Shown here one piece after another: positions 25,454 to 36,919 of a stretch of DNA of 64,000 nt. A program made the translations under genes and the position numbers. The DNA comes from Mesorhizobium norvegicum (GTDB taxonomy: Bacteria; Pseudomonadota; Alphaproteobacteria; Rhizobiales; Rhizobiaceae). Under the pieces are notes generated by a model. The model had not been told where the DNA came from and searched no databases. It worked only from the letters and a program-made list of their open reading frames with translations. Each line of letters starts with the position of its first letter. The stretch's first letter is position 1. The DNA lies in assembly GCF_004919685.1 (NCBI RefSeq), contig NZ_SMYZ01000003.1:1-64000 (forward strand), in the 5' to 3' direction.

Positions 25454-25537
25454 TATCATCAAAACCCGCTTGCAATCTGGCTAATGTTGAGTAAGTTGCG
25501 CCAATTGCCATGGAAAAGGGCATTCGGGAGGAAAGAG

Positions 25538-26320
25538 TTGAGCGACTCCGGCCGCCAGCGTCAGATCGTCGAACTGCTGCGGGATCGCCCGTTCGCCTCG
25601 GTGCGCGAGCTGCAGGAGCGGCTTGGCGTTTCAGCCGCGACGGTCAGGCGCGACATAGACAGGATCGACGAGGCCGGTGAGGCGCGGAAGGTCTATGGCG
25701 GCATCTCGGCGCTCGATGGGGCTTCCCAGGCCGGTGTCGCCTATGCCAGGCCCTACGACGAGAACCGCGACCTTGCGGTCGAGGCCAAGCGGCAGATCGC
25801 CGCTCTCGCGGCGACCATGGTGCGCGACGGCGATGCGGTCATCGTGCATGGCGGTTCGACCTGCTTCCATCTCGGGGTCAAGCTCGCCGAGCGCAACATC
25901 CGGCTCTACACCAACTCGATGCCGCTCGCGGCCTATCTCAGCGACCACGGCCATTGCAGCCTGACGGTTGCCGGCGGCGACCTGCATCGCGAACCCGGCA
26001 TCATCCATTCGCTCACTCAGGCCGTGCCCTTCTACGCCTCGAAATTCTTTCTCGGTGCACAAGGCCTTGGCCAGGAAGGCGTGATGGAATCGCATCCGCT
26101 GCTGGTGCGCTCCATCATCGACCTCAGCCTGTGCGCCGACCAGATCGTGGTGCTGGCCGACAGCCGCAAACTGTCGATCCATGCACGCAATGTCGCGCTG
26201 CCGCTTTCCCGTATCGGCACGCTGGTCACCGATGACGGCCTCTCCGACACCGATGCGCGCATGCTGGAAGATGCCGGCGTCATGGTGCGGATAGCCTCAT
26301 CCTCGGGAGCCATCCAGTGA
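25538..26320 (+). CDS. DeoR/GlpR-family transcriptional regulator
   Basis: The 260-residue protein has an N-terminal DeoR helix-turn-helix (RQRQIVELLRDRPFASVREL then VSAATVRRDIDRI) and a C-terminal sensor domain (DGDAVIVHGGSTCFHLG; D-K-type motif at VVLADSRK). TTG 25538 is chosen for its strong GGGAGGAAAG ribosome site and family-length N-terminus. It begins the operon with the second FGGY kinase and the ABC importer, overlapping the kinase gene by 4 bp. Confidence 0.85.
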   Translation: MSDSGRQRQIVELLRDRPFASVRELQERLGVSAATVRRDIDRIDEAGEARKVYGGISALDGASQAGVAYARPYDENRDLAVEAKRQIAALAATMVRDGDAVIVHGGSTCFHLGVKLAERNIRLYTNSMPLAAYLSDHGHCSLTVAGGDLHREPGIIHSLTQAVPFYASKFFLGAQGLGQEGVMESHPLLVRSIIDLSLCADQIVVLADSRKLSIHARNVALPLSRIGTLVTDDGLSDTDARMLEDAGVMVRIASSSGAIQ

Positions 26321-27692
26321 AGGTGGCGGTCCTCGATTTCGGCAAGACCAATTCGAAGCTGTTCGTCTTCGGTCAGGACGGGCGCATTCTCGGCGAGCGT
26401 CGGACACAGCCGAAATGGGTGCGCCAAGGCGGCTTCAGCGTGCTCGACGAGACAGCGCTCCACGATTGGGCACTCAGTACCGTACGCGATGCGGTCGACA
26501 ACCATGGCGTCGAGGGGCTGATGGTGTCGGGCCATGGCTGCACCTTTGCCTTGATCGACGAGGCGGCGCTGACGCATCCGATCCTCGACTACGAGCAAGA
26601 GCCGCCGGCCGAGATTGCCGCGCGGATCGATCGCCGCATTCCGGATTTTGCCGAGACGTTCTCGCCGCGACTGCCGCTCGGCTTTAATTACGGCCGCCAC
26701 ATGCTGTGGCTGCAGGAGGTCGATCCCGACGCATTCGCTGCGTCGAAATCGATCCTCGGCTATCCGCAATACTGGAGCTGGCGCCTTGGCGGGCGGGCGG
26801 TCTCGGAAGTGTCCTATCTTGGCTGCCACTCGCATCTGTGGGCGCCGCGCAAGCGCGACTTTTCTTCGCTGGTCGACGCGCAGGGCTGGCGTGACCGGAT
26901 GCCTGCCTTCGAGCGCGCCGGCGCCGTGACCGGCGAACGGCGCCTCAGCGGTGCGGCACGGCCGATCGCCATCCACAACGGCGTCCATGACTCGAATGCG
27001 GCGCTGCATGCCTATCGCCGGCAGGAACTCGGCCCGGTCACCGTCGTTTCGACCGGCACCTGGGTCATAGTGCTCAATCCGGACTGCCCGCTCGACGCGC
27101 TCGACCAGGGCCGCGACATGCTGGTCAATGTCGATGTCGATGGCGGTCCGGTGCCGACCATCCGCTTCATGGGCGGGCGCGAATTCGCAACCATCAGCGG
27201 CGGCTGGCAACGCGGGATCGGCCTATCCTCGATCCAGCGGGTGATCGACGCCGGCATCATGGCGCTGCCGAGCTTCGCGCCGGGCGGGCCGATGTCCGGC
27301 CATTTCGGCCGGCTGGTCGGGCGTGCGCCCGATGCCGAGGAGCGGGCGGCCGTGGCGCTGCTCTACGTCGCGCTGATGGTCGATCTCTGCCTCGACCTCA
27401 TCCATTCGAACAACACGGTGATCGTCGATGGCGGGCTGAACACGGGCGGTCTGCTCGCCGGGCTGTTGGCCGATCTGCGTCCCGGCCAGGCCTTCCTGCA
27501 AGGCGCCACGCTGGAAGGCAGCGCCACGGGCGCGGCGGCGCTCGCCTTCGAGAGCGTCGGGTGCGAATTTGCCGCCGAGGTTCTGGAGCCGGTGCGTGCG
27601 TCGCGTTTCACTGGATTAGCCTTCTATCGCAGTGACTGGCGTGCGCTGGCCATGGACCGTGGCATCGCCGGTGCGGCAGTGGGAGGCGCGCG

Positions 27693-27696
<4 letters not shown>
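26317..27696 (+). CDS. FGGY-family carbohydrate kinase (fuculokinase/rhamnulokinase-like)
   Basis: The 459-residue kinase has an N-terminal [14 protein letters not shown] phosphate motif, [12 protein letters not shown] mid-protein, VSTGTWV adenosine-binding and [17 protein letters not shown] near the C-terminus. GTG start 26317 overlaps the regulator stop and its own end overlaps the ABC ATPase gene (ATGA). It should phosphorylate the sugar imported by the downstream transporter; the exact ketose is unknown. Confidence 0.85.
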
Positions 27697-29233
<1,537 letters not shown>

Positions 29234-29237
<4 letters not shown>

Positions 29238-30232
29238 CCGACAGGGCGACCGAGATCAGCGCGGGCGGCCAAGCCACCGGCACGAGCCGGCGGTTGCGCA
29301 CCGCAATCGCTGCCCTTGGCATGCTGCCGGTCCTGATCCTGCTGGCGGCCGGCTTCCAGTTCATGAACCCGCGCTTCCTGACCGAGACCAATTTGCTGAT
29401 CGTCACCCAGCAGTCGTCGATCAACATCGTGCTGGCGGCCGGCATGACCTTCGTTATCCTGACTGGTGGCATCGACCTGTCCGTCGGCGCCATCCTTGCC
29501 GCATCAGCGATGGTGGCGGTTATGGTGTCGCTGGTGCCGGACTGGGGCCTGCTCGGCGTGCCGGCGGCCATTCTGGTCGGCCTCGGCTTCGGCCTCATCA
29601 ACGGGCTGCTCATCGCCTACATCAAGCTGCCGCCCTTCATCGTCACGCTGGGTTCGCTGACCGCGGTGCGCGGCGTCGCCCGCCTGCTCGGCCAGGACAC
29701 GACGGTGTTCAATTCGGACCTGCCGTTCGATTTCATCGGCAACGGTTCGCTGTTCGGCATTCCCTGGCTGGTGATCATCGCGCTGTCGGTCGTGGTGCTG
29801 TCCTGGCTGGTGCTCAAGCGCACCGTGCTCGGCACCTGGATCTATGCCGTCGGCGGCAATGCCGAGGCGGCGCGGCTGACCGGCATCAAGGTGCCGCTGG
29901 TGCTGCTCTTCGTCTATGGCGTTTCCGGCATGCTGGCCGGCCTTGGCGGCGCCATGTCGGCGGCCCGGCTCTACGCCGCCAACGGCCTGCAACTGGGGCA
30001 GTCCTACGAACTCGACGCCATTGCAGCGGTTATTCTCGGCGGCACCAGCTTCGTCGGCGGCGTCGGCTCGATCTGGGGCACGCTGATCGGTGGCCTGATC
30101 ATCGCGGTGCTCTCCAACGGGCTCATCTTGGCCGGTGTCTCGGACATCTGGCAGTACATCATCAAGGGATTGGTCATCATCGTGGCGGTCGCCCTCGACC
30201 GCTACAGGCTCCAGGCAGGAGCAAGAACGTGA
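29234..30232 (+). CDS. sugar ABC transporter permease (RbsC-like)
   Basis: The 332-residue CUT2 permease has about 8-10 membrane segments and the family signatures [30 protein letters not shown] and [15 protein letters not shown]. It works with the ATPase overlapping it upstream and the binding protein 76 bp downstream. Confidence 0.92.
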
Positions 30233-30308
30233 TTGACCTTAGTCGCCGGCGTAAACGACCGGTTTGTGTAACGCACCGTGAGAGGCGCGGGGCAATCGGA
30301 GGAAAGCA

Positions 30309-31247
30309 ATGAAGACCATCGCCAAACTGCTCTGCGGCGTCGCACTCGCGTCGCTCGCCATCGCGCCTGCGTCGGCCAAGGACCTCAACAAGGTCGGCAT
30401 CTCGGTCGGCCTGCTCGGCAACCCCTTCTTCGTCGCCACCATCAAGGGCATCGAGGACGCGGCCAAGAAGATCAACCCGAAGGTCGAGGTGACATCGGTG
30501 TCGGCCGACTATGACCTCAACAAGCAGGTCTCGCAGGTCGATTCGTTCATCGCCGCCGGCGTCGACGTGATCATGCTCAATGCCGTCGACGCCAAGGCGA
30601 TCGCACCGGCGGTGAAGAAGGCGCAAGCCGCGGGCATCGTCGTTGCCGCCTTCGACGTTTCGGCGCCGGGCGCCGACGTCACGGTGATGACCAACAACGT
30701 CAAGGCCGGCGAAGAGGCCTGCCAGTACCTGGTCGACCATACGGGCGGCAAGGGCGATTACGTCATCCTCAACGGGCCGGCATCGTCGTCGATCCTGGAG
30801 CGGGTGAAGGGCTGCAAGAACGTGCTGGCGCAGCATTCCGACATCAAGATCCTCTCCGACGACCAGAATGCCGAAGGCTCGCGCGACGGCGGCCTGAAGG
30901 TGTTCCAGTCGCTGCTGACCCGCTTCGACAAGATCGATGCGGTGTTCGCCATCAACGATCCGACGGCGATCGGCGCCCAGCTCGCCGCCAAGCAGCTCAA
31001 CCGCGCGGAGTTCATCTTCACCGCTGTCGACGGCGCGCCCGATATCGAGAAGGAACTCTCCTCCGGCACCTCGATGATCAAGGCTTCGGCCTCGCAGGAC
31101 CCCTATGTGATGGCCGGCCAGTCGCTGACGATGGCGGCCGAGCTTCTTGCCGGCAAGAAGCCGGCGGAGCCGATCGTGCTGCTCGACCCGAAGCTGATCA
31201 CGGCCGACAACCTGAAGGACTACAAGGGCTGGACCGCGGCCCGCTAA
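30309..31247 (+). CDS. sugar ABC transporter substrate-binding protein (RbsB-like)
   Basis: The 312-residue periplasmic binding protein has a signal peptide (cleavage after ASA, about residue 23) and a family 4 (RbsB/LacI-fold) domain: VGLLGNPFFVATIKGIEDAA, the SFIAAGVDVIMLNAVDA region and FAINDPTAIGA. CGGAGG precedes the ATG. A strong hairpin follows the gene, consistent with higher message stability for the binding protein. Confidence 0.92.
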   Translation: MKTIAKLLCGVALASLAIAPASAKDLNKVGISVGLLGNPFFVATIKGIEDAAKKINPKVEVTSVSADYDLNKQVSQVDSFIAAGVDVIMLNAVDAKAIAPAVKKAQAAGIVVAAFDVSAPGADVTVMTNNVKAGEEACQYLVDHTGGKGDYVILNGPASSSILERVKGCKNVLAQHSDIKILSDDQNAEGSRDGGLKVFQSLLTRFDKIDAVFAINDPTAIGAQLAAKQLNRAEFIFTAVDGAPDIEKELSSGTSMIKASASQDPYVMAGQSLTMAAELLAGKKPAEPIVLLDPKLITADNLKDYKGWTAAR

Positions 31248-31261
31248 CGTTCCCATCAAAA

Positions 31262-31291
31262 ACGTGCGGCCGGGATCACCCGGCCGCACGT
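31262..31291 (+). terminator. strong perfect hairpin after the binding-protein gene
   Basis: A 13-bp perfect stem, ACGTGCGGCCGGG (31262-31274) and its complement at 31279-31291, has an ATCA loop and begins 14 bases after the stop. Only a short CTTG tail follows, so it may act as a partial terminator or as a 3'-end stabiliser between the transporter and epimerase genes. Confidence 0.65.
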
Positions 31292-31351
31292 CTTGTCCAG
31301 GCATCGGTTTCCGCTTCTGGATCCGATGCCGCGCAGAAGCCGGAGACGATG

Positions 31352-32245
31352 ATGTCGCGCATTGGAATCCATTCTTTCGTCTGGTCGGCGAGCTCGGCAC
31401 AGGCCGATCTCGAGCGGACGCTGGCCAACACCAGGGAGGCCGGCTTCGACCTCATCGAGTTCTCCTATCTCGACCCGGCCAATGTCGACATTGGCGGGCT
31501 CGCCAGGCGCATCGCCGATCTCGGCCTCGGCGTCGCGATCAGCATCGGATTGCCTGGTGATGGCGACATTTCGAGCGCCGACAAGGCGATTGCCGCGCGC
31601 GGCGTCGAAATCCTCAACGACACCATCGCGCTGACGCGCGATCTTGGCGGCCGGAAGGTGGCCGGCATTCTCTCGACCAGCCACGGATTGCAGGTCGAGG
31701 CGCCGACACGCGATCAATGGCAGCGCAGCGCCGGCACGCTGGCGAAGGTCGCCGAGACGGCCAAGGCCGCCGGCGTCACGCTCAATCTCGAGATCGTCAA
31801 CCGCTTCGAAAGCAATCTGCTCAACACCGCCGCGCAAGGGCTGGCGTTCATCGAGGATACCGGCTCGGACAACATCTTCCTGCATCTAGACACCTTCCAC
31901 ATGAACATCGAGGAGGCCGATGTCGGGCTGGCCATCCGCCACGCCGCAAGCAAGATCGGCTATGTCCATATCGGCGAGAGCCATCGCGGTTTCCTCGGCA
32001 CCGGCAACATCGACTTCACCGCGATCTTCGATGCGCTGACGGCCATCGGCTACAGCGACGACCTCAGCTTCGAATCCTTCTCGTCGGAGATCGTCGATGA
32101 GAACCTGTCGAAGAAAACCGCCATCTGGCGCAATCTGTGGACAGACAATCTGGCGCTCGCCAAACACGCACGCGCCTTCATCGGCCTCGGGCTGGAGACG
32201 GCGCGGCGCAAGGCCGAGCTGGTTTCGGCACAACACAAACCCTAA
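31352..32245 (+). CDS. ketose 3-epimerase / sugar phosphate isomerase-epimerase family TIM barrel
   Basis: The protein of about 297 residues shows the tagatose/psicose 3-epimerase pattern of metal ligands: Glu in EIVNRFES, Asp and His in LDTFHMN, His in HIGESHRG and Glu in FESFS. It probably interconverts C3 epimers of a ketose before phosphorylation by the FGGY kinase. ATG 31352 fits the GGAG site better than ATG 31349. A D-apiose isomerase-like role is an alternative because that enzyme shares the fold. Confidence 0.78.
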   Translation: MSRIGIHSFVWSASSAQADLERTLANTREAGFDLIEFSYLDPANVDIGGLARRIADLGLGVAISIGLPGDGDISSADKAIAARGVEILNDTIALTRDLGGRKVAGILSTSHGLQVEAPTRDQWQRSAGTLAKVAETAKAAGVTLNLEIVNRFESNLLNTAAQGLAFIEDTGSDNIFLHLDTFHMNIEEADVGLAIRHAASKIGYVHIGESHRGFLGTGNIDFTAIFDALTAIGYSDDLSFESFSSEIVDENLSKKTAIWRNLWTDNLALAKHARAFIGLGLETARRKAELVSAQHKP

Positions 32246-32377
32246 ACCCGGCCGTCGAACCGGGTGCGCAGGCGCGCCATGGCCGCACGGCGCCGGCATT
32301 GCCCGCGCCAGGGGTATCGGATATCTGACCGTCCAGGCACATAACGCCGGCACAACGCACCAGACGGAGCCCAGGAC

Positions 32378-32731
32378 ATGACACGCAGCACGATTCTCAA
32401 ATTCGGCGCCGTCGAAAACGCGGACGCCGGCGATCTGGCCGGCTGGGTCGTGGTCGAGGGCAAGCCGACCATGAAGACCGCCGTCCAGCACACGACCGAA
32501 GACGGCAAGGTGCTGTCGGGCACCTGGCAGGCGACGCCCGGCACCTATCACGCGACCTACACCGACTACGAGTTCGTGCACATGATTGCCGGCCGCATCA
32601 TCATCACGCCGGACGGTGGCGCCCCGGTCGAAGTCGGCCCGGGCGACGCCTTCGTGGTGGAAGCCGATTTCAAGGGAACCTGGAAGATCATCGAGCCGGT
32701 GACGAAGCATTTTGTCGTCAGGGTCGGCTGA
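32378..32731 (+). CDS. small cupin-domain protein
   Basis: The 117-residue single cupin is of the type often called cupin_3 (TWQATPGTYHATYTDYEFVH, then GPGDAFVVEADFKGTWKI). Only part of the usual metal-binding His/Glu set is evident, so catalysis is uncertain. It lies 132 bp after the epimerase in the same direction and may be the last gene of the sugar operon. Confidence 0.75.
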   Translation: MTRSTILKFGAVENADAGDLAGWVVVEGKPTMKTAVQHTTEDGKVLSGTWQATPGTYHATYTDYEFVHMIAGRIIITPDGGAPVEVGPGDAFVVEADFKGTWKIIEPVTKHFVVRVG

Positions 32732-32935
32732 GGCGGCCTGATTGCGTGGGCCGCCGTCGGTTGGCGCCCCTGGCGGGTCTTTGGCGCGATGGTTGCCCGC
32801 TCTGCTAGACGCGGCTTTCCAACGGCCATGATGCCGGGCCGATCAGGCGGCCTAAACGCCGCATTGACCTGGTTGGGCTTCGGCAGTCTTCTTGGGATCG
32901 CCCCTGGCGTTCATGGCTGATCGAGGAGACGACAG

Positions 32936-34444
32936 ATGCATCGACGTGGTTTTCTGGCGGCTGGTCTTGCGACGGTTCTTGTGAGCGGGCGTGCCGTCGC
33001 CCAGATGAAGATGGACGACATGCCCGGCATGGACATGGGTGGCCACGCGGGCCACGACATGGGCGCCGCGCCGCAAGGCGCGGCCGTGCTGCCGGAAGGA
33101 GAAGCACTTCGCGAATTGCCCCTGCTGGCGAACGAAGCCAGCACGCCCGGCCTGTTCAAGGCGAAGCTGACGGCCGGGTCCGCCACGGTGCGTTTTGCGG
33201 AAGGGCTGGACACGCCGATCCTCGGCTACAACGGCACCAGCCCGGGGCCGCTGATCGAGGCGGTCGAGGGCGACCGCGTTGAGATCACCTTCGCCAACCG
33301 GATTGTGGACGAGGCAAGCACCATCCATTGGCACGGCATGCCGGTGCCGGCCGACCAGGACGGCAATCCGATGGACCCTGTCGCGGCAGGCACCGATCGC
33401 ACTTACAGCTTCGACCTGCCGGAAGGCAGCGCCGGTTCCTATTGGTATCACCCGCATCCGCACGGCAAGACGGCTGAGCAGGTCTATCGCGGCCTTGCCG
33501 GCGCGATCGTGGTCAAGCCGAAGGCCGATCCGATCCCGGCCGCCTATGGCGACACCGTGCTGGTGTTCACCGACCTGCGCCTTGCGGCCGATGGCACCTT
33601 GCCCGACAACACGATGACGGACCTGATGAACGGGCGCGTCGGCGACCATGTGCTGGTCAACGGCCAGAAGAATCCTGCACTGACGGTCCCCTTAGGCGCG
33701 AAGCGGCGCTTCCGGTTCTACAATGCGACCAACGCGCGCTTTTTGCGGCTCTCCTTCGACGGCGCGCCGATGACGATCATCGGAACGGATGGCGGTCTGC
33801 TGGAGGCGCCAGTCGCGGCTGACGACATCCTGCTCAGCCCGGCGGAACGGCTTGAACTGGTCGTCTCTTTCGACAAGCCCGGCCCCGCGACGCTTTACAC
33901 GCTCGAATACGATCGCGGCTGGATGGGCGCTGGACGTCCTGCCGATGCCGGGCTGACACTCTTCACGGTCAATGTTTCGGAGATGCCGGCCGAGCCGGTC
34001 CCGCCATTGCCCGACAGGCTGCGGCCGATCGCGCAGCTCGGCGCTCCTGCCGTCCGCCGCCGCTTCGTCTTCACCGAAACCATGGCCATGAACGCCAGCG
34101 GCATGGAGATGGGGTTCCTGATCAACGGCGCCGCCTTCGATATGAACCGCGTCGACGTCGTCGCCAAGGCTGGACAGGTCGAACTCTGGGAAATCGTCAA
34201 CAAGGCGGACATGGATCATCCATTCCATGTGCATGGGACGCAGTTCCAAGTGGTCGAGCACGAACGCGGCGGCAAGAGATCAAAGCCGGCCTATCGCGCC
34301 TGGAAAGACACCGTCAACGTCGCGCGCGGAGAGACGGTGCGCCTGCTGTTGCGACAGGACCGGCCGGGGCCGAGGATGTATCACTGCCACATCCTCGAGC
34401 ACGAGCAGCTCGGTATGATGGGCATTGTCGACGTGCAGGCATAG
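32936..34444 (+). CDS. multicopper oxidase with Met/His-rich N-terminus (CueO/CopA-like)
   Basis: The 502-residue periplasmic oxidase has a weak Tat-like signal (HRRGFLAAGLATVL, cleavage about residue 22), then a Met/His/Asp-rich segment (MKMDDMPGMDMGGHAGHDM) likely to bind Cu(I). Copper-site motifs are IHWHGMP, WYHPHPHGK, HPFHVHGTQF and MYHCHILEHEQLGMMG, covering the T1, T2 and T3 sites. It should oxidise Cu(I) in the periplasm. GAGGAGA precedes the ATG. Confidence 0.9.
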   Translation: MHRRGFLAAGLATVLVSGRAVAQMKMDDMPGMDMGGHAGHDMGAAPQGAAVLPEGEALRELPLLANEASTPGLFKAKLTAGSATVRFAEGLDTPILGYNGTSPGPLIEAVEGDRVEITFANRIVDEASTIHWHGMPVPADQDGNPMDPVAAGTDRTYSFDLPEGSAGSYWYHPHPHGKTAEQVYRGLAGAIVVKPKADPIPAAYGDTVLVFTDLRLAADGTLPDNTMTDLMNGRVGDHVLVNGQKNPALTVPLGAKRRFRFYNATNARFLRLSFDGAPMTIIGTDGGLLEAPVAADDILLSPAERLELVVSFDKPGPATLYTLEYDRGWMGAGRPADAGLTLFTVNVSEMPAEPVPPLPDRLRPIAQLGAPAVRRRFVFTETMAMNASGMEMGFLINGAAFDMNRVDVVAKAGQVELWEIVNKADMDHPFHVHGTQFQVVEHERGGKRSKPAYRAWKDTVNVARGETVRLLLRQDRPGPRMYHCHILEHEQLGMMGIVDVQA

Positions 34445-34450
34445 TCCGGC

Positions 34451-34885
34451 GTGGCGGCGCTCTATGGCGCGCTGTTCATCAGCGCGTTCCTCGCCGCAAC
34501 CGTGCTGCCGGTCTCGTCGGAGGCGGTGCTCGCTGGCCTGATCGTCTCGGGCCGCGGTGATCCTTGGCTGCTCCTTGCGGTCGCCACGATCGGCAACACG
34601 CTCGGCTCCGTGGTGAACTGGATTCTGGGGCGTGGCATTGACACGCTGCGGACCAGACGCTGGTTTCCTGTAAGTCCTGAGCGCTATGAGCAGGCAAGCC
34701 GGATATTCCGACGCTTTGGCGAATGGACGCTGCTGTTTGCCTGGCTGCCGGTTGTCGGAGACGCTTTCACCATTGCTGCTGGTGCGGCACGCGTGAACCT
34801 TGGCGTGTTCGTTGCTCTTGTCGCAATAGGCAAGGCCGCGCGCTATGCGGTGATCGTCGCGGGAGGATTGTGGGCAATGGCGTGA
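34451..34885 (+). CDS. YqaA-family (DedA-like) membrane protein
   Basis: The 144-residue inner-membrane protein has about three to four hydrophobic segments and the family motifs VLPVSSEAVLAGLI and GNTLGSVVNWILGRG, plus FAWLPVVGDAFTIAAG. GTG 34451 starts 6 bp after the multicopper oxidase stop, so the two are co-transcribed. Its function is unknown; DedA-like proteins are linked to lipid transport and membrane homeostasis. Confidence 0.8.
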   Translation: MAALYGALFISAFLAATVLPVSSEAVLAGLIVSGRGDPWLLLAVATIGNTLGSVVNWILGRGIDTLRTRRWFPVSPERYEQASRIFRRFGEWTLLFAWLPVVGDAFTIAAGAARVNLGVFVALVAIGKAARYAVIVAGGLWAMA

Positions 34886-34921
34886 GCAGCTGTCCTCATC
34901 GTCGACCGCAAGCGGCATTTT

Positions 34922-35482
34922 CTATTCCCGCGAGGCGGTGTTCGACCGGCTGAAGACCATGCTTCGCATGACACCATCGCGCAACAGCCCGAAATGCACC
35001 AGGGCAGCAAGGACGTGAACACCGGTAAGTCCAAGCAATACCCAGACCAGCTTTGCATGGATGAACGCGAAACCCCTTGCCGACAGCGCGCCGACGGATG
35101 GCGCCAACGGGACAGGCAAGTTTCCGAAAAGCCGTGCGGGAGGCATGAAAGGCATTGGCCGGTAGCCCAGCCATCCCGTTATCAGGACGGCGAGAATCGC
35201 AACGTAGAGAAACATGTGGAAGAAAGCCGTCGCAAACCGCATGAACCGTGAGGTTTGCCTGACAGGGGCTCGGGTGAAGATGCGCCAGCAAAGCCTGAGG
35301 ACGATGACGGCAAGGATCGTCACGCCGATCGACATGTGAAGCGGAAGCCAGTTCATCGTTGCCATGCCCGGTCCGTCCATCGGTCCGAAGGCAATGGCGA
35401 TTTGCGCCGCGAGAGCGATCACGGTTAGCCAATGCAGCAGACGAATGCCGAAATGCCAGCGCAGGCGAGGATTCTCTTTCAC
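34922..35482 (-). CDS. cytochrome b561-type membrane protein
   Basis: The protein of about 186 residues has four membrane segments and candidate haem-ligand His residues in HFGIRLLHWLTV, LPLHMSIGV, FFHMFLYVA and KLVWVLLGLTGVHVLAAL. I chose GTG 35482, giving the usual family length; a TTG at 35560 would add an unlikely hydrophilic extension. It is convergent with the copper genes and may serve electron transfer at the inner membrane. Confidence 0.8.
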   Translation of the reverse strand: MKENPRLRWHFGIRLLHWLTVIALAAQIAIAFGPMDGPGMATMNWLPLHMSIGVTILAVIVLRLCWRIFTRAPVRQTSRFMRFATAFFHMFLYVAILAVLITGWLGYRPMPFMPPARLFGNLPVPLAPSVGALSARGFAFIHAKLVWVLLGLTGVHVLAALVHFGLLRDGVMRSMVFSRSNTASRE

Positions 35483-35594
35483 ATCCGAGGCCCGACCGTT
35501 GTCAAATGCGCGAAGGAGGGCGTGATGGTTTCGTCCACTCCAACGGACCCAATTTCGCAAAAAGTATGGCGGCTCGCTAAGCCTTTGAAATGCA

Positions 35595-35671
35595 TGGTGA
35601 TCCCGACAGGAATCGAACCTGTGACCTACAGATTAGGAATCTGCCGCTCTATCCTACTGAGCTACGGGACC
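35595..35671 (-). tRNA. tRNA-Arg (anticodon CCT)
   Basis: The 77-base sequence folds as a cloverleaf on the minus strand. The acceptor GGTCCCG (35671-35665) pairs with CGGGATC, the anticodon arm GCAGA/TCTGT encloses TTCCTAA (anticodon CCT), and the T arm has GGTTCGATTCC. CCA is encoded at 35597-35595. It reads AGG codons, which are rare in this GC-rich genome. tRNA 3' ends are common integration sites, but no integrase lies beside it here. Confidence 0.93.
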
Positions 35672-35755
35672 ACGCGGCCCGACACATAGCCGCTTCGGAT
35701 CGTTTCGCCAAGAGGCCGGCCGAACGCAATTCGGCCAGCCTTTGCGCGGTTTGCG

Positions 35756-36919
35756 TCAGGCGGCGAGTGCCGTCTCCGCCAGTTTCACCCAATAGCTCAT
35801 GCCGTGCGGGATGACCTCGTCGTTGAAATCGTAGGCCGGGTGGTGGAGGCCGGCGGTGTCGCCATTGCCGACGAAGATGAAGGCGCCGGGGCGGGCTTCC
35901 AGCATATAGGAGAAATCCTCGCCGCCCATCACCGGCTGGATGCCGCGATGGACATGGGCGTCGCCGGCGACGCCGATCGCGACATCGCTGGCAAACACCG
36001 TCTCCTCCGCGTGGTTGAAGGTCACGGGGTAGTTTGCCTGATAGTCGACCTCGATCTTGGCGCCGAAGGCGGTCGCCAGTCCTTCACAGATCGTGCGGAT
36101 GCGCTCTTCCGACTTCTTGGCGATTTCCTTGCGCAAGGTGCGCACGGTGCCGGCGATTTCCGCCGTTTCGGGGATGATGTTGTAGGCGTCACCCGCGTGG
36201 AACTTGGTCACCGACACCACCACGGCCTCGACCGGGTCGGTGCTGCGCGAGGCGATCGTCTGCAAGGCGCCGACCAGCTGGCTGGTGATGACGATCGGGT
36301 CGATCGTGCCGTGCGGCATGGCCGCATGGCCGCCCTTGCCGCGCACGGTGATGGTGAACTCGGCCGTCGCCGCCATGATCGGGCCCGGGCGAATGGCGAA
36401 CTGCCCGACAGGCAAGCCCGGCATGTTGTGCATGCCGAACACCTTGGAAATGTCGAAACGGTCCATCATGCCGTCCTTGACCATCTCGTTGCCGCCGCCG
36501 CCGCCTTCCTCGGCCGGCTGGAAGATCACCGCCACCGAGCCGGTGAAATTGCGCGTTTCGGCGAGATATTTCGCGGCACCCAGCAGCATTGCCGTGTGGC
36601 CGTCATGGCCGCAGGCATGCATCTTGCCGGGAATGGTCGAGGCGTAGGACTTGCCTGATATCTCGTTGAGCGGCAGCGCGTCCATGTCGGCGCGCAGGCC
36701 GATGGTGGGGCCTTCGCCCTGGCGGCCGCGAATGATGCCAACCACGCCGGTCTTGCCCAGGCCGGTCACCACGTCGTCGCAACCGAAGGCTTTCAGCTTC
36801 TCGGTGACGAAGGCTGCGGTCTTGAAGACATCGAAGTTCAGTTCTGGCGTCTGGTGCAGATGCTGGCGCCAGCCGGCAACTTCGTCCTGCATTTCGGCGG
36901 CACGGTTCAGGATTGGCAT
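35756..36919 (-). CDS. M20-family amidohydrolase (hippurate hydrolase-like)
   Basis: The 387-residue metallo-amidohydrolase has the ligands seen in MHACGHDGHTAML and PAEEGGGG, GMHNMPGLPVG, and the dimerisation domain AEFTITVRGKGGHAAMPHG. Related enzymes cleave hippurate, N-acetyl amino acids or indole-3-acetyl-amino acids. ATG 36919 is chosen from the family N-terminus (MPILNRAAEM). It is divergent from the carboxypeptidase gene. Confidence 0.9.
   Translation of the reverse strand: MPILNRAAEMQDEVAGWRQHLHQTPELNFDVFKTAAFVTEKLKAFGCDDVVTGLGKTGVVGIIRGRQGEGPTIGLRADMDALPLNEISGKSYASTIPGKMHACGHDGHTAMLLGAAKYLAETRNFTGSVAVIFQPAEEGGGGGNEMVKDGMMDRFDISKVFGMHNMPGLPVGQFAIRPGPIMAATAEFTITVRGKGGHAAMPHGTIDPIVITSQLVGALQTIASRSTDPVEAVVVSVTKFHAGDAYNIIPETAEIAGTVRTLRKEIAKKSEERIRTICEGLATAFGAKIEVDYQANYPVTFNHAEETVFASDVAIGVAGDAHVHRGIQPVMGGEDFSYMLEARPGAFIFVGNGDTAGLHHPAYDFNDEVIPHGMSYWVKLAETALAA

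Noticed and set aside
26032..27210. 392-codon minus-strand open frame opposite the FGGY kinase
   Set aside because: Shadow of a well-supported kinase gene; no family motif or ribosome site.
35595..35671. tRNA-Arg as attachment site of an integrated element
   Set aside because: No integrase, direct repeat or foreign-looking genes border it; the neighbours are ordinary.
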